NCBI GenBank assembly: GCA_017555085.1
Contig: JAFZHD010000012.1
Coordinates: forward strand, 1-64,000
Source of the DNA: Muribaculaceae bacterium
Lineage (GTDB): Bacteria > Bacteroidota > Bacteroidia > Bacteroidales > Muribaculaceae
Direction of reading: 5' to 3'
Length of the DNA stretch: 64,000 nucleotides
Made by a program: the position numbers and the translations under genes. Shown here one piece after another: positions 27,121 to 35,725 of the stretch (position 1 is the first letter of the stretch; each line of letters starts with the position of its first letter). The notes beneath the pieces are model-generated. The model saw only the letters and a program-made list of their open reading frames with translations, was not told where the DNA came from and searched no databases.

Positions 27121-27750
27121 TTAATATGCGATATAAACCATGTAGTAACTATCGGCCGAAAAAATCACTTTTTCTTCAACAACACGGTTGAGCGTACCCT
27201 CCCACATTGACACAAAGGGGCGAATTGCATATTGCAAGCCCTCGGCCGACAAACGAGTGCAGCCGAAGTTGAATATCGACATCTGCTGTCCGCGGCGGCA
27301 AACCACCTCGGCATCACCACATAGCGGAATAAAGACACCGTGGTCGGTATATATGCGCGCTTTCACGCCGTTTTTCAAATAATCGACAAGCAGACTGACA
27401 TTGCCAAACAAATGGTCCTCGCGCCGACCACTTGCGCCCACAATAGATATATCATCATATCCCCTATCAGCCAAATACTTAACAGCCTTTGTCTGGTCAT
27501 TGGTCTCCTGGTCATGGTCAATGACAATTTTGTCAGCATAAGCATCTTTGATGGTTTGTGACATAGAGTCGCCGTCACCTATTATCACATCAAACTTGCG
27601 AGGAGTGGCAAGATAGGCATTTGCCGCTCCGTCACATACCACCATAACTCGATGTCCGCCAATGATATCAAGCGGCAACTGTGCTTGCGGATAATCTCCG
27701 TTGCCAAGCACCACAATATCAGAATATGAGTAAATATCAATCATTGGCAC
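27121..27750 (-). CDS. thiN: Thiamine pyrophosphokinase
   Basis: A 209-residue cytoplasmic enzyme that transfers pyrophosphate from ATP to thiamine. It shows VVCDGAANAYL near 37-47, VIIGDGDSMS near 56-65, DQETNDQTKAVKYL and VGASGRREDHLFGNVSLL, all family hallmarks. The C-terminal beta sandwich is present. The start may be the first Met or the third residue (MIDIYSYSD); either overlaps the end of the pnuC gene by 8-14 bases, so the two are coupled. The neighbour suggests a salvage route: uptake of thiamine, then trapping as TPP. Confidence 0.9.
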   Translation of the reverse strand: MPMIDIYSYSDIVVLGNGDYPQAQLPLDIIGGHRVMVVCDGAANAYLATPRKFDVIIGDGDSMSQTIKDAYADKIVIDHDQETNDQTKAVKYLADRGYDDISIVGASGRREDHLFGNVSLLVDYLKNGVKARIYTDHGVFIPLCGDAEVVCRRGQQMSIFNFGCTRLSAEGLQYAIRPFVSMWEGTLNRVVEEKVIFSADSYYMVYIAY

Positions 27751-28315
27751 GCATCATTTTCTTCCAATTAATATATCCGAAAACCGCCACTATTGCATAG
27801 AGAGCATAGAGCGCGGCATAAAAATAAATCTCCTTATATATATACAAACCCGCCGACACCACATCAACCACAACCCACACAAGCCATTGCTCAACAAACT
27901 TGCGTGCAAGCATCCACATCGCCACGACACTCAATGCCGTCGTGAACGAGTCCCACACAGGCACAGTACTGTCAGTATACATTGTCAGCACAAACGACAA
28001 AGTTGCAGTCAACGCCACAGTGGCCAACGCTGCCGGCACATAATAAGGGCGCGGCATTGTCGAAATAGGCATTTCGGCCGGTTTATCATCTTTTTTATAA
28101 AACTGCCACGCAACCCAACCATACACAGCCGCAAACATATAATAAATATTGATGGCCAAATCGGCATACAAACCCGCATTGTAATAGACAACAAGCGAGA
28201 GTGCAGGCATAATCACACCCGCTATCCACAATAATGCACTCGCTTTATACTCATAATATAAATAAAGCAAGCCCACCAACACTCCGGCAATTTCAAGACA
28301 CAAATCGGTTGTCAT
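27737..28315 (-). CDS. pnuC: PnuC-family vitamin transporter, probably for thiamine (PnuT)
   Basis: 192 residues from the chosen start (MTTDLCLEIAGVLVGLLYLY). The frame extends 19 codons further, but the -7 box TACCTTTG lies in that stretch, so the shorter start is preferred. Seven hydrophobic helices are visible, with the PnuC-type segments YYEYKASALLWIAG, YYMFAAVYGWVAW and VWVVVDVVSAGLYIYKEIYF. PnuC proteins carry vitamins by facilitated diffusion. Members encoded next to thiN carry thiamine (PnuT), which is why I favour thiamine over nicotinamide riboside. No THI-box riboswitch is seen upstream. Confidence 0.85.
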   Translation of the reverse strand: MTTDLCLEIAGVLVGLLYLYYEYKASALLWIAGVIMPALSLVVYYNAGLYADLAINIYYMFAAVYGWVAWQFYKKDDKPAEMPISTMPRPYYVPAALATVALTATLSFVLTMYTDSTVPVWDSFTTALSVVAMWMLARKFVEQWLVWVVVDVVSAGLYIYKEIYFYAALYALYAIVAVFGYINWKKMMRAND

Positions 28316-28323
28316 AGCAACTG

Positions 28324-28331
28324 CAAAGGTA
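28324..28331 (-). promoter_or_regulatory. -7 box of pnuC-thiN
   Basis: The minus strand reads TACCTTTG, ending 8 bases before the ATG at 28315. The transcript would be nearly leaderless, leaving no room for a riboswitch. Confidence 0.6.
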
Positions 28332-28502
28332 GCACTTTTTTCACAAGTGTAAAAAACTTGACAAAACCTCACACGCCCCGACTCACAAAAACAGCCAAAT
28401 TGAGGTGGTAAATTTGCCCCAAAGTGTCATAAATACACGATTCTGCCGCTATCAGTAAAAAACATTTTTTTAAGCATAAAACTCAATTTTTAAGCACCAA
28501 AA
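28332..28502. other. Divergent intergenic region between pnuC and exbB
   Basis: These bases separate the pnuC and exbB promoters. They are AT-rich and I see no gene, no riboswitch and no strong hairpin, apart from a weak CACTT/AAGTG dyad at 28333-28349 upstream of the pnuC -7 box. Confidence 0.4.
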
Positions 28503-28534
28503 TTTTGTCAGATGAAAATATAGTGATACATTTG
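28503..28534 (+). promoter_or_regulatory. Promoter of the exbB-exbD-exbD-tonB operon
   Basis: TTTTG (28503-28507), exactly 19 bases, then TACATTTG (28527-28534): an excellent consensus match. The ATG of exbB is 217 bases further on, so the mRNA has a long leader. Confidence 0.75.
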
Positions 28535-28751
28535 CAAAAGCATTTTGAAATAAAATGCCATGATAGTATTAACTAAATCGATACCGAAAATAGTGATTAA
28601 ATCGATTGTGATTTTATCTAAGATGTCTTATGGCCTGACACACAGCAGCGTGCCACACCGTAAGCTATTTTCGTGTAACGACATTTTGTAGCGAAATTTC
28701 AATTTTACTAACTAACTTTTTAATAACATTAATCATTTAAAGTAAATCAAA
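28535..28751 (+). promoter_or_regulatory. Long 5' leader of the exbB operon
   Basis: The leader opens with a perfect 7-bp hairpin (GCATTTT at 28540-28546, AAAATGC at 28552-28558). The motif TAAATCGAT occurs twice in its middle part. A further partly paired stretch, GGCCTGACACAC...GTGCC, lies at about 28633-28656. The last 60 bases are A/T-rich and open, as is common before strongly translated Bacteroidetes genes. It may only be a stability or translation-enhancing leader. No known riboswitch is recognised. Confidence 0.4.
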
Positions 28752-29588
28752 ATGGCAAAAACTAAAAAAACTAATGCCCCTGGCATTAAGAACGCGTCAA
28801 TCGTGATTCTTCTTTGCTTCATCTGCACAGCATGTCTCTATCTCTTCTGGTTTGGTAGCCCCACTCACTTCTTCCCCGAAGGCGAAGTTCCCGAAGGCAT
28901 CTCTTCAATGTTCTTCACTGACATCGAAGCTCATCCTCATGACATCTGGGGTACAATCTTCATGGGTGGTATCATCGTGCCCGTTCTCCAATGCTTGTTC
29001 TTGACTGTAATCGTACTCTGCGTTGAACGTTGGATTGCTCTCAACGCTGCTAAAGGTACAGGCGACATCACTAAATTCGTTGCTAACATCAAGACTGCTC
29101 TCGCTGCTAACGACTTCGCAAAAGCAAAAGAACTCTGCGCTAAACAAAAAGGTTCAGTTGCTGCTGTAGTTTCTCAAGCAATCAACAGCTACGAAGAAAT
29201 GGACAAAAACACTGTTCTCTCTAAAGAACAAAAAATCGCTAACATCCAAAAATCAATCGAAGAAGCAACTGCTCTTGAAATGCCTTCTCTCCAACAGAAC
29301 CTCCCCATCGTTGCTACTATGACAACTCTCGGTACTCTCGTGGGTCTTCTCGGTACTGTAATCGGTATGATCAAATCATTCCAAGCTCTTTCTGCTTCTG
29401 GTGCTCCCGACTCAACTGCTCTTTCTGCTGGTATCTCTGAAGCGCTTATCAACACTGCATTCGGTATCGCTACTGGTGCATTTGCGGTAATCGGTTACAA
29501 CTTCTACACTAACAAAATCGACCACCTCACTTACGCTATCGACGAAATCGGTTTCTCAATCGTTCAGTCTTTCGCTGCTTCTCACTAA
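28752..29588 (+). CDS. exbB: ExbB/TolQ/MotA-family proton channel
   Basis: A 278-residue inner-membrane protein: TM1 near 20-36, an extracytoplasmic loop with FGSPTHFFPEGEVPEG, TM2 near 80-100, a cytoplasmic loop with charged helices, then the conserved TM3-TM4 unit LPIVATMTTLGTLVGLLGTV and SEALINTAFGIATGAFAVIG. ExbB forms the pentameric proton channel that powers TonB-dependent outer-membrane transport. Codons are strongly biased to TCT, CTC, GCT and AAC compared with nearby genes, suggesting high expression. It leads the operon exbB-exbD-exbD-tonB. Confidence 0.93.
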   Translation: MAKTKKTNAPGIKNASIVILLCFICTACLYLFWFGSPTHFFPEGEVPEGISSMFFTDIEAHPHDIWGTIFMGGIIVPVLQCLFLTVIVLCVERWIALNAAKGTGDITKFVANIKTALAANDFAKAKELCAKQKGSVAAVVSQAINSYEEMDKNTVLSKEQKIANIQKSIEEATALEMPSLQQNLPIVATMTTLGTLVGLLGTVIGMIKSFQALSASGAPDSTALSAGISEALINTAFGIATGAFAVIGYNFYTNKIDHLTYAIDEIGFSIVQSFAASH

Positions 29589-29638
29589 TCCCTCATTTAC
29601 AACAAATTAAATTGTACAATAATTTAAATTAAGTAAAT

Positions 29639-30403
29639 ATGGGAAAAGTAAAAATTAAAAGAAAGAGTACGCTCATCGACATGACCGCGATGAGTGACGT
29701 GACTGTTCTTTTGCTTACTTTCTTCATGTTGACTTCAACTTTCTTGCAGAAAGAACCCGCAACCGTTATCACACCTTCTTCGGTTTCTGAAGTTAAGGTG
29801 CCCACTGCAAACCTTGTTACAATTCTTGTTTCAGGTGCTGGCGTGGTTGACGGCAAACGCGACGCTTCTGTTGAAGGTAAAATCTTCATCTCTGTAGCAG
29901 GTGACGTTGACTCTACCTTCTCAAGCGAAAACGTTCGTGAAGCGGTTCTTATTGAAGCTGTTACCAACTACAACAAATTGCACAAGAACAACCAAATCGA
30001 ACTCACTAACGCTCAAGTTAAAGCATTCTCTAAGCTCAACATGTTTGGCTTGAAGTTCTCTGAACTTCCCAAATTCTTGGAAATGGAGGTTGCTGAACAA
30101 GACGAAGTGATGAAACACCTCGATAACCCCATCGTTGGTATCCCCATCGATGACAACCGAGACATGAACAAACCCAACGAATTCCAAATCTGGATGCGCG
30201 CTATCTATAATGTAGCCGAAGCAAACAAAGATTTGGGTAACGAAGCGTTTGCTTCTGCTCTCCGTCGCTCTGGCGAAGGTATCGCGGTGAAAGCAGATAA
30301 GGATACTCCTTACTCTACAATTCACAATGTACTTGACAACTTGCAGACACTTAAATTGAACAAGTTCTCTTTGATGACTGCACTTAAAACTGAACAAGAT
30401 TAA
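29639..30403 (+). CDS. exbD: ExbD-family protein, first copy
   Basis: A 254-residue protein: short cytoplasmic N-terminus, one membrane helix (VTVLLLTFFMLTSTF) preceded by the proton-path Asp in IDMTAMSDVT (Asp at about position 21), then a long periplasmic part. Classical ExbD has about 140 residues; here the periplasmic domain is extended by over 100 residues, including EVAEQDEVMKHLDNPIVGIP and EFQIWMRAIYNVAEAN. Such long, paired ExbD proteins are known in Bacteroidetes Ton systems. It follows exbB by 50 bases and precedes the second ExbD by 5. Confidence 0.88.
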   Translation: MGKVKIKRKSTLIDMTAMSDVTVLLLTFFMLTSTFLQKEPATVITPSSVSEVKVPTANLVTILVSGAGVVDGKRDASVEGKIFISVAGDVDSTFSSENVREAVLIEAVTNYNKLHKNNQIELTNAQVKAFSKLNMFGLKFSELPKFLEMEVAEQDEVMKHLDNPIVGIPIDDNRDMNKPNEFQIWMRAIYNVAEANKDLGNEAFASALRRSGEGIAVKADKDTPYSTIHNVLDNLQTLKLNKFSLMTALKTEQD

Positions 30404-30408
30404 TCATT

Positions 30409-31146
30409 ATGGCACAAATAGAACAATCCGATAAAGGCGGCAAAGGCAAAAAAGGCGGCCAGAAAAAGATGGCTATCCATGTGGACTTTACTCCCATGGT
30501 GGACATGAACATGCTTCTGATTACGTTCTTCATGCTTTGTACCACTATGATTAAATCACAGACTCTGCAAATTGCGCTCCCTTCTAACGAAAAAGTAGAA
30601 GAAGCACAGCAGAATAAGACAAAGCAGTCAGAAGCTATCACATTGATCCTTGATACCGAACGTGATGCTGACGGTAATGTTATGATGGACCTCGAAACAG
30701 GCAAACCCAAACATACTGTTTACTATTACGAAGGTAAGCCCGTAGTTGATGATGAAAACAAAGACGGTATTATTGATAACCCCAATATTAAAGTCGAAAA
30801 ATTCATCGGCAACTCTAACACTGGTGAAACATTTGGTATTCGTAACATTCTTCACAATCGCAACAAACAAGTTCTTGAAAAAATCAACGTTCAAAAAGAA
30901 AAATGGAGAAATAAAGAACTTACCGACGAAGAATATCAAACATTGGCAAAAGACATCCGCAATGACTCTACATTGGTTCGTCCCGTAGTTATCATCAAGG
31001 CTGGTCCCAATGCTTCTTACGAAAGCCTCATCAGCGCTCTTGACGAAATGCAGATCAACCAAATCTCTCGCTATCAGATTGACAATATCAATGGCGTAGA
31101 CTCTGCTCTCATTTTCGCATATAAGACTCTCAACGGAATCAAATAA
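30409..31146 (+). CDS. exbD: ExbD-family protein, second copy
   Basis: A 245-residue protein with a basic Gly/Lys-rich cytoplasmic start (DKGGKGKKGGQKKMAIHVDF) and one helix, MNMLLITFFMLCTTM, preceded by TPMVD, whose Asp is the conserved proton carrier. The periplasmic domain is long and contains a calcium-loop-like DENKDGIIDNP stretch. It ends with a typical ExbD fold segment (SLISALDEMQINQISRYQID). Two different ExbD chains point to a heteromeric stator. It lies between the first ExbD and tonB. Confidence 0.88.
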   Translation: MAQIEQSDKGGKGKKGGQKKMAIHVDFTPMVDMNMLLITFFMLCTTMIKSQTLQIALPSNEKVEEAQQNKTKQSEAITLILDTERDADGNVMMDLETGKPKHTVYYYEGKPVVDDENKDGIIDNPNIKVEKFIGNSNTGETFGIRNILHNRNKQVLEKINVQKEKWRNKELTDEEYQTLAKDIRNDSTLVRPVVIIKAGPNASYESLISALDEMQINQISRYQIDNINGVDSALIFAYKTLNGIK

Positions 31147-31179
31147 TGATGATTGACTATATTTATTAACTATTAAAAA

Positions 31180-32037
31180 TTGAAGATTATGGCTAAAGAT
31201 GTAGATCTTTCATCAAAAGAATGGTGTGACATTATTTTTGAAGGCAAAAATAAAGAATTTGGTGCTTACCAAATGCGTAAAGCATCAGAGGCTCGTCACA
31301 ATAAGGCAATGATTGCCGTTTTGATTTTCGCTGCTGTCGTGTTCGCTCTCCCCTTCTTGATTAACACAATCATCCCCGAAGCAGAAGCAGATATCACTGC
31401 CGAAGCCGACCAACAATTGGTGAGCGTGGTTACTGAAGAAGCCGAAGAAGAAGAACCCGAAGAAGAGCTCGAACGTATCGAAGAACAAAAACCCGAAGTA
31501 CTTCCCGAAGAAGTGCTCAACACTGTAAAAGTAACTGAACTTGCTATCGTTGACGACGACCAAGTTAAAGCCGAAGACGAAATCAAGACTCAGGATGAAC
31601 TTCAACAGACAGAAACAGCATTCGGTCAAACAGACTTTGACAAAGGTACTGACGACTTGAACGTTGTTCGCGAGTACAAGGAAGAAATCGTGGTTGAAGA
31701 AAAGAAAGAAGTAGAACAAGTATTTACCGCAGTAGAACAAATGCCCCAATTCCCTGGTGGCGACGCTGAATTGATGAAGTATATTTCAAGCAACATCAAA
31801 TATCCTACTATGGCAATGGAAAACAACATCCAAGGTCGTGTAGTTGTTCAGTTCGTCGTAACTAAATCAGGTAAAATTGGTGAAGTTAAGGTGGTTCGTT
31901 CAAAAGACCCCGACCTTGACAAAGAAGCTGTTCGCGTGGTTAAATCACTCCCCAACTTCATCCCTGGTAAGATGAATGGTCAGGCTGTGAACGTATGGTA
32001 CACATTGCCTATCACATTCAAACTCCAAGGTATCTAA
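31180..32037 (+). CDS. tonB: Energy transducer TonB
   Basis: A 285-residue protein with a cytoplasmic stretch, one membrane helix (IAVLIFAAVVFALPFLI) at about residues 44-61, and a periplasmic spanner that is Glu-rich (EEAEEEEPEEELERIEEQKP) rather than the Pro/Lys-rich spanner of enterobacteria. The TonB C-terminal domain runs from about 190 to the end (FPGGDAELMKYISSNIKYP, IQGRVVVQFVVTKSGKIG, WYTLPITFKLQ). It contacts TonB boxes of SusC-like receptors. The operon ends behind it with a strong terminator. Confidence 0.93.
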   Translation: MKIMAKDVDLSSKEWCDIIFEGKNKEFGAYQMRKASEARHNKAMIAVLIFAAVVFALPFLINTIIPEAEADITAEADQQLVSVVTEEAEEEEPEEELERIEEQKPEVLPEEVLNTVKVTELAIVDDDQVKAEDEIKTQDELQQTETAFGQTDFDKGTDDLNVVREYKEEIVVEEKKEVEQVFTAVEQMPQFPGGDAELMKYISSNIKYPTMAMENNIQGRVVVQFVVTKSGKIGEVKVVRSKDPDLDKEAVRVVKSLPNFIPGKMNGQAVNVWYTLPITFKLQGI

Positions 32038-32062
32038 TCTTTCGATTACAAAATCCTTACAT

Positions 32063-32095
32063 AAAAAAGCCGTTCCTCTGGAGCGGCTTTTTTTA
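32063..32095 (+). terminator. Terminator of the Ton operon
   Basis: AAAAAAGCCG and CGGCTTTTTT arms with inner TCC/GGA pairing around a short loop, followed by a T run. Confidence 0.9.
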
Positions 32096-32202
32096 TTGCT
32101 CTGCTGTCAGCACATCGATGTGTGATGTTAAACATAGATAAATCGGCAGTGGCAAATTGACTAAAAACGAGCAAAACCTTTCATTATCCCACAAAACTTT
32201 AC

Positions 32203-32221
32203 TATATTTGCAGTAACTTTG
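32203..32221 (+). promoter_or_regulatory. Two overlapping -7 boxes before the dxs gene group
   Basis: TATATTTG (32203-32210) and TAACTTTG (32214-32221) both fit TAnnTTTG, about 50-70 bases before the small gene at 32274. Neither has a clear TTTG upstream. Confidence 0.45.
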
Positions 32222-32273
32222 GTTTGTTGTGGGCAATAATCGCCCGCCTGACACTTAATTATAACGCAACAAA

Positions 32274-32474
32274 ATGAAGACAGGACTTATTATAAGATTT
32301 GCATGCCTCACAGTTCTATGGATATTACTGTGTTACCTTGTGATTTCAACCCGCGGGCTCAACTTTTGGACATTATTTGCCATCGTTGTCTCGGGTGTAT
32401 TAGTCTTTGTTCCCAATTATAAAAAGCACATTCGCGGTAATAATGAAAATGAGCGAAAACAACATAAAAAATAA
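32274..32474 (+). CDS. Small membrane protein upstream of dxs, unknown
   Basis: A 66-residue protein with two membrane helices ([20 protein letters not shown] and [17 protein letters not shown]) and a basic tail ([17 protein letters not shown]). Its 3' end overlaps the first codons of dxs by about 32 bases, so the two are probably coupled. I recall similar short proteins in Bacteroidales but know no function. The overlap and shared promoter region support it as a real gene. Confidence 0.6.
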   Translation: MKTGLIIRFACLTVLWILLCYLVISTRGLNFWTLFAIVVSGVLVFVPNYKKHIRGNNENERKQHKK

Positions 32475-34380
32475 TAACGAGGCTGCCGACATCCTCAGCT
32501 CTATCAACTCGCCCGACGACCTTCGCAAGTTATCGTCCGACAAGTTGCCACAGTTGTGTGAAGATATACGCAAATTTCTCATCAGTTCATTGTCAACCAA
32601 CCCCGGCCACTTTGCATCAAGCATGGGCGCAGTTGAATTGACCGTGGCTTTGCACTATGTGTTCAACACCCCCTACGACCGCATCGTTTGGGATGTCGGC
32701 CACCAAGCCTATGGCCACAAATTACTCACAGGCCGTCGTGACGCCTTTGACACTAACCGCAAATTGGGCGGACTCTGCGGCTTCCCCACCCCCGAGGAAA
32801 GCGAATATGATACTTTCACTGCCGGACACGCATCCAACTCCATCTCTGCCGCTCTCGGCATGGCAGTAGCATCGGAATTGCAAGGCGAAAGCCCCCGTCG
32901 CAATGTCGTAGCCGTTATTGGCGACGCATCAATCAGCGGCGGACTTGCATTTGAAGGCATCAACAACGCCGCAAACACGCCAAACAATCTGCTCATCATT
33001 CTCAACGACAATGACATGTCGATTGACCGCAATGTAGGCTCGTTAAACTCTTATTTGGCTCATCTTTCGACTTCAAAGAGTTACAACTCTATTCGTTATA
33101 ACCTCTACAAATTTTTGCGCCGATTGGGCTTGATTTCTGAGCGCAAACGCGGTTTTATCATGCGTTTCAACAACAGTTTGAAATCATTGCTTTCGCGTCA
33201 GCAAAACATCTTTGAAGGTCTCAACATTCGATATTTCGGCCCGTTTGACGGACACGACATTCACCGCATCGTAAGAGTGTTGCGCGACATCAAAGACATG
33301 CAAGGTCCACGCATCTTGCATCTTCGCACAGTCAAAGGCAAAGGCTATGCACCTGCCGAAGACGACCCCGCGACATGGCACGCACCCGGCAAATTTGACC
33401 CCGATACAGGCGAATTGCTCGGTGGCAATAGCGATAAGCCTCAACCATTGAAATATCAAGATGTATTTGGTCACACCATGGTGGAACTTGCATCTAAAAA
33501 CGATAAAATCGTAGGCGTAACTGCGGCCATGCCTTCAGGCACATCAATGAGCATCATGCAAGAGGCCTATCCCGACCGCGTGTTTGATGTCGGCATTTCA
33601 GAAGGACATGCCGTAACCTTTTCGGGCGGCTTGGCCAAAGACGGCTTGCGTCCCTACTGCGCTATCTACTCATCGTTCCTTCAACGCGCCTACGACCACA
33701 TCATTCACGATGTGGCAATACAGAAACTCCCCGTGACATTCTGCATCGACCGCGCCGGCATTGTGGGCGAAGACGGAGTTACCCACCACGGTGCATTTGA
33801 TTTGAGTTACTTGCGCTGCATTCCCAACTTGACCGTTTCGGCTCCAAGCGACGAACGCACTTTACGCAACTTGCTCTACACCGCACAATGTGACAACCAC
33901 GGTCCTATCGCCATTCGCTACCCGCGCGGCAAAGGCCACACCATTGAATGGCAAACACCGATGGAACAAATCGAAATAGGCCGCGGGCAGAAACTTGCCG
34001 ACGGCAACGATATTGCAATTCTATCGCTCGGTCCTATCGCCAACGCGGTGAAACAAGCCATTGAACGCGCCAAAGCCGACGGCATCTCGGTAGCCCACTA
34101 CGATATGATATTCCTCAAGCCCATCGACCAAGACATCTTGCGCGAAGTGGCGATGAAAGGTTGTCCCATCATCACCATTGAGGACGGAACAATCACCGGC
34201 GGATTGGGCTCGGCTGTTGCCGAATGGATGAACGACAACAATTTCAAGCCCGTAATCAAACGCATGGGCATACCCGACCGTTTTATCCATCACGGCAGCG
34301 TGGCTCAATTACACCACATTTGCGAGATTGACCACGAAGCAATTTACAACGCTATTCTGAAATTAAAGCACGATAAATAA
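32443..34380 (+). CDS. dxs: 1-deoxy-D-xylulose-5-phosphate synthase
   Basis: 645 residues from the start [14 protein letters not shown]; an upstream Met at 32407 lies deep within the previous gene and is less likely. The enzyme joins pyruvate and glyceraldehyde-3-phosphate, the first step of MEP isoprenoid synthesis. The TPP-binding motif [19 protein letters not shown] is near 160 and the N-terminal family segment VDVGHQ-like [16 protein letters not shown] near 85. The transketolase C-terminal parts ([31 protein letters not shown]) are intact. trkA starts in its stop codon (TAATG overlap). Confidence 0.95.
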   Translation: MKMSENNIKNNNEAADILSSINSPDDLRKLSSDKLPQLCEDIRKFLISSLSTNPGHFASSMGAVELTVALHYVFNTPYDRIVWDVGHQAYGHKLLTGRRDAFDTNRKLGGLCGFPTPEESEYDTFTAGHASNSISAALGMAVASELQGESPRRNVVAVIGDASISGGLAFEGINNAANTPNNLLIILNDNDMSIDRNVGSLNSYLAHLSTSKSYNSIRYNLYKFLRRLGLISERKRGFIMRFNNSLKSLLSRQQNIFEGLNIRYFGPFDGHDIHRIVRVLRDIKDMQGPRILHLRTVKGKGYAPAEDDPATWHAPGKFDPDTGELLGGNSDKPQPLKYQDVFGHTMVELASKNDKIVGVTAAMPSGTSMSIMQEAYPDRVFDVGISEGHAVTFSGGLAKDGLRPYCAIYSSFLQRAYDHIIHDVAIQKLPVTFCIDRAGIVGEDGVTHHGAFDLSYLRCIPNLTVSAPSDERTLRNLLYTAQCDNHGPIAIRYPRGKGHTIEWQTPMEQIEIGRGQKLADGNDIAILSLGPIANAVKQAIERAKADGISVAHYDMIFLKPIDQDILREVAMKGCPIITIEDGTITGGLGSAVAEWMNDNNFKPVIKRMGIPDRFIHHGSVAQLHHICEIDHEAIYNAILKLKHDK

Positions 34381-35714
34381 TGAAAATAGTAATCGTCGGA
34401 GCAGGAGAAGTCGGTTCTCACTTGGCCAAACTGTTGTCAAGAGAAGAACAAGACATTGTGTTGGTTGACAAAGACGCCAACCGCCTTGCCAATCTTGATG
34501 CCAATTACAACCTGATGACCTTGTGTGGCAGCCCCACATCATTTAGCATCATGAGAGAAGCCGGTGTTGACGACTGCGACCTTTTCATTGCCGTAACGCC
34601 TTATGAAACCACCAATGTGACAGCATGTGCAATGGCCAAAAGCATCGGTGCAAAGAAAACCGTGGCGCGCATCGACAACTATGAATTTATGATTGACGAG
34701 AGCCAAGAGTTTTTCACAAAAATAGGCGTTGACTACCTCATCTACCCCGAGTTTCTTGCAGCACAAGAAATCATGACATCGCTCAAACGCTCATGGGTGA
34801 GACATTGGTTTGAGCTCCACGATGGCGAAATCATATTGGTCGGCGTGAAACTGCGCGACACCGCTCCATTGATTGGCAAGCAACTCAAAGACTTGGCATT
34901 TGTGCAGCGCAACTTCCACATCTCGGCTATCAAGCGCAACCACGAGACCATCATACCTCGCGGTGACGACATTATCCGTGCAAACGACATTCTATATTTC
35001 ACCACCACACGCGACCATGTTGATGACTTGCTCGACTTGTGTGGCAAAGTGCAACACGACATCAAACGCGTGCTCATTATGGGCGGTAGCCGCATCGCTA
35101 TTCGATTGGTTGCAATGGCTGGCGAAGAATACTCGTTCAAAATCATTGAGAGCAACCTTGAAGTGTGCAAACACCTTCCCGAAAAATGCCCCAACTGCGA
35201 AATCGTTCACGGCGATGCCCGCGACTTTGATGTGCTTCGCGAAGAAGGTATAGAAGATTTTGATGCATTCATCGCACTTGCCGAAAGTTCGGAATCAAAC
35301 ATTTTATCGTGCTTGACAGCCAAAGAATTTGGCGTTGACAAGACCATTGCCGAAGTCGAAAACATTCAGTTTATTTCAGAAGCCGAAGGTCTCAACATCG
35401 GCACAATCATCAATAAAAAACTCCTCGCGTCAAGCAAGATTTTCCAAATTCTGCTTGATGCCGACATCAACTCGTCAAAGTGCCTTGCGCTTACCGATGC
35501 CGAGGTGGCCGAAATCGAAGTTAAGCCCAAATCAAAAATCACGCGTGCGGCCGTTAAAGACCTCAACCTATCGCGCGACATGACCATTGCGGGCCTCATT
35601 CGCGACGGACAAGGCATGCTCGTTAACGGTAACACCGTTATTCAGCCTGGCGACCATGTTGTAGTATTCTGCCTCACAGGAGCAATTCACAAAGTAGAAA
35701 AACTCTTTAATTAA
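34380..35714 (+). CDS. trkA: Trk potassium uptake regulatory subunit TrkA
   Basis: A 444-residue peripheral membrane protein made of two RCK units. Each Rossmann fold binds NAD(H): [19 protein letters not shown] at the start, and a second at about 230 (VLIMGGSRIAIRLVAMAG), in which the usual GxGxxG is reduced to GGSRIA. Each is followed by a TrkA_C domain (RDTAPLIGKQLKDL; KPKSKITRAAVKDLNL). It gates the TrkH channel. It overlaps dxs by one base and lies 11 bases before trkH. Confidence 0.93.
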   Translation: MKIVIVGAGEVGSHLAKLLSREEQDIVLVDKDANRLANLDANYNLMTLCGSPTSFSIMREAGVDDCDLFIAVTPYETTNVTACAMAKSIGAKKTVARIDNYEFMIDESQEFFTKIGVDYLIYPEFLAAQEIMTSLKRSWVRHWFELHDGEIILVGVKLRDTAPLIGKQLKDLAFVQRNFHISAIKRNHETIIPRGDDIIRANDILYFTTTRDHVDDLLDLCGKVQHDIKRVLIMGGSRIAIRLVAMAGEEYSFKIIESNLEVCKHLPEKCPNCEIVHGDARDFDVLREEGIEDFDAFIALAESSESNILSCLTAKEFGVDKTIAEVENIQFISEAEGLNIGTIINKKLLASSKIFQILLDADINSSKCLALTDAEVAEIEVKPKSKITRAAVKDLNLSRDMTIAGLIRDGQGMLVNGNTVIQPGDHVVVFCLTGAIHKVEKLFN

Positions 35715-35725
35715 ACACCGATACT

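Noticed and set aside
28316-28440. Possible TPP riboswitch before pnuC
   Set aside because: No CTGAGA or other THI-box core is present and the -7 box sits next to the start codon.
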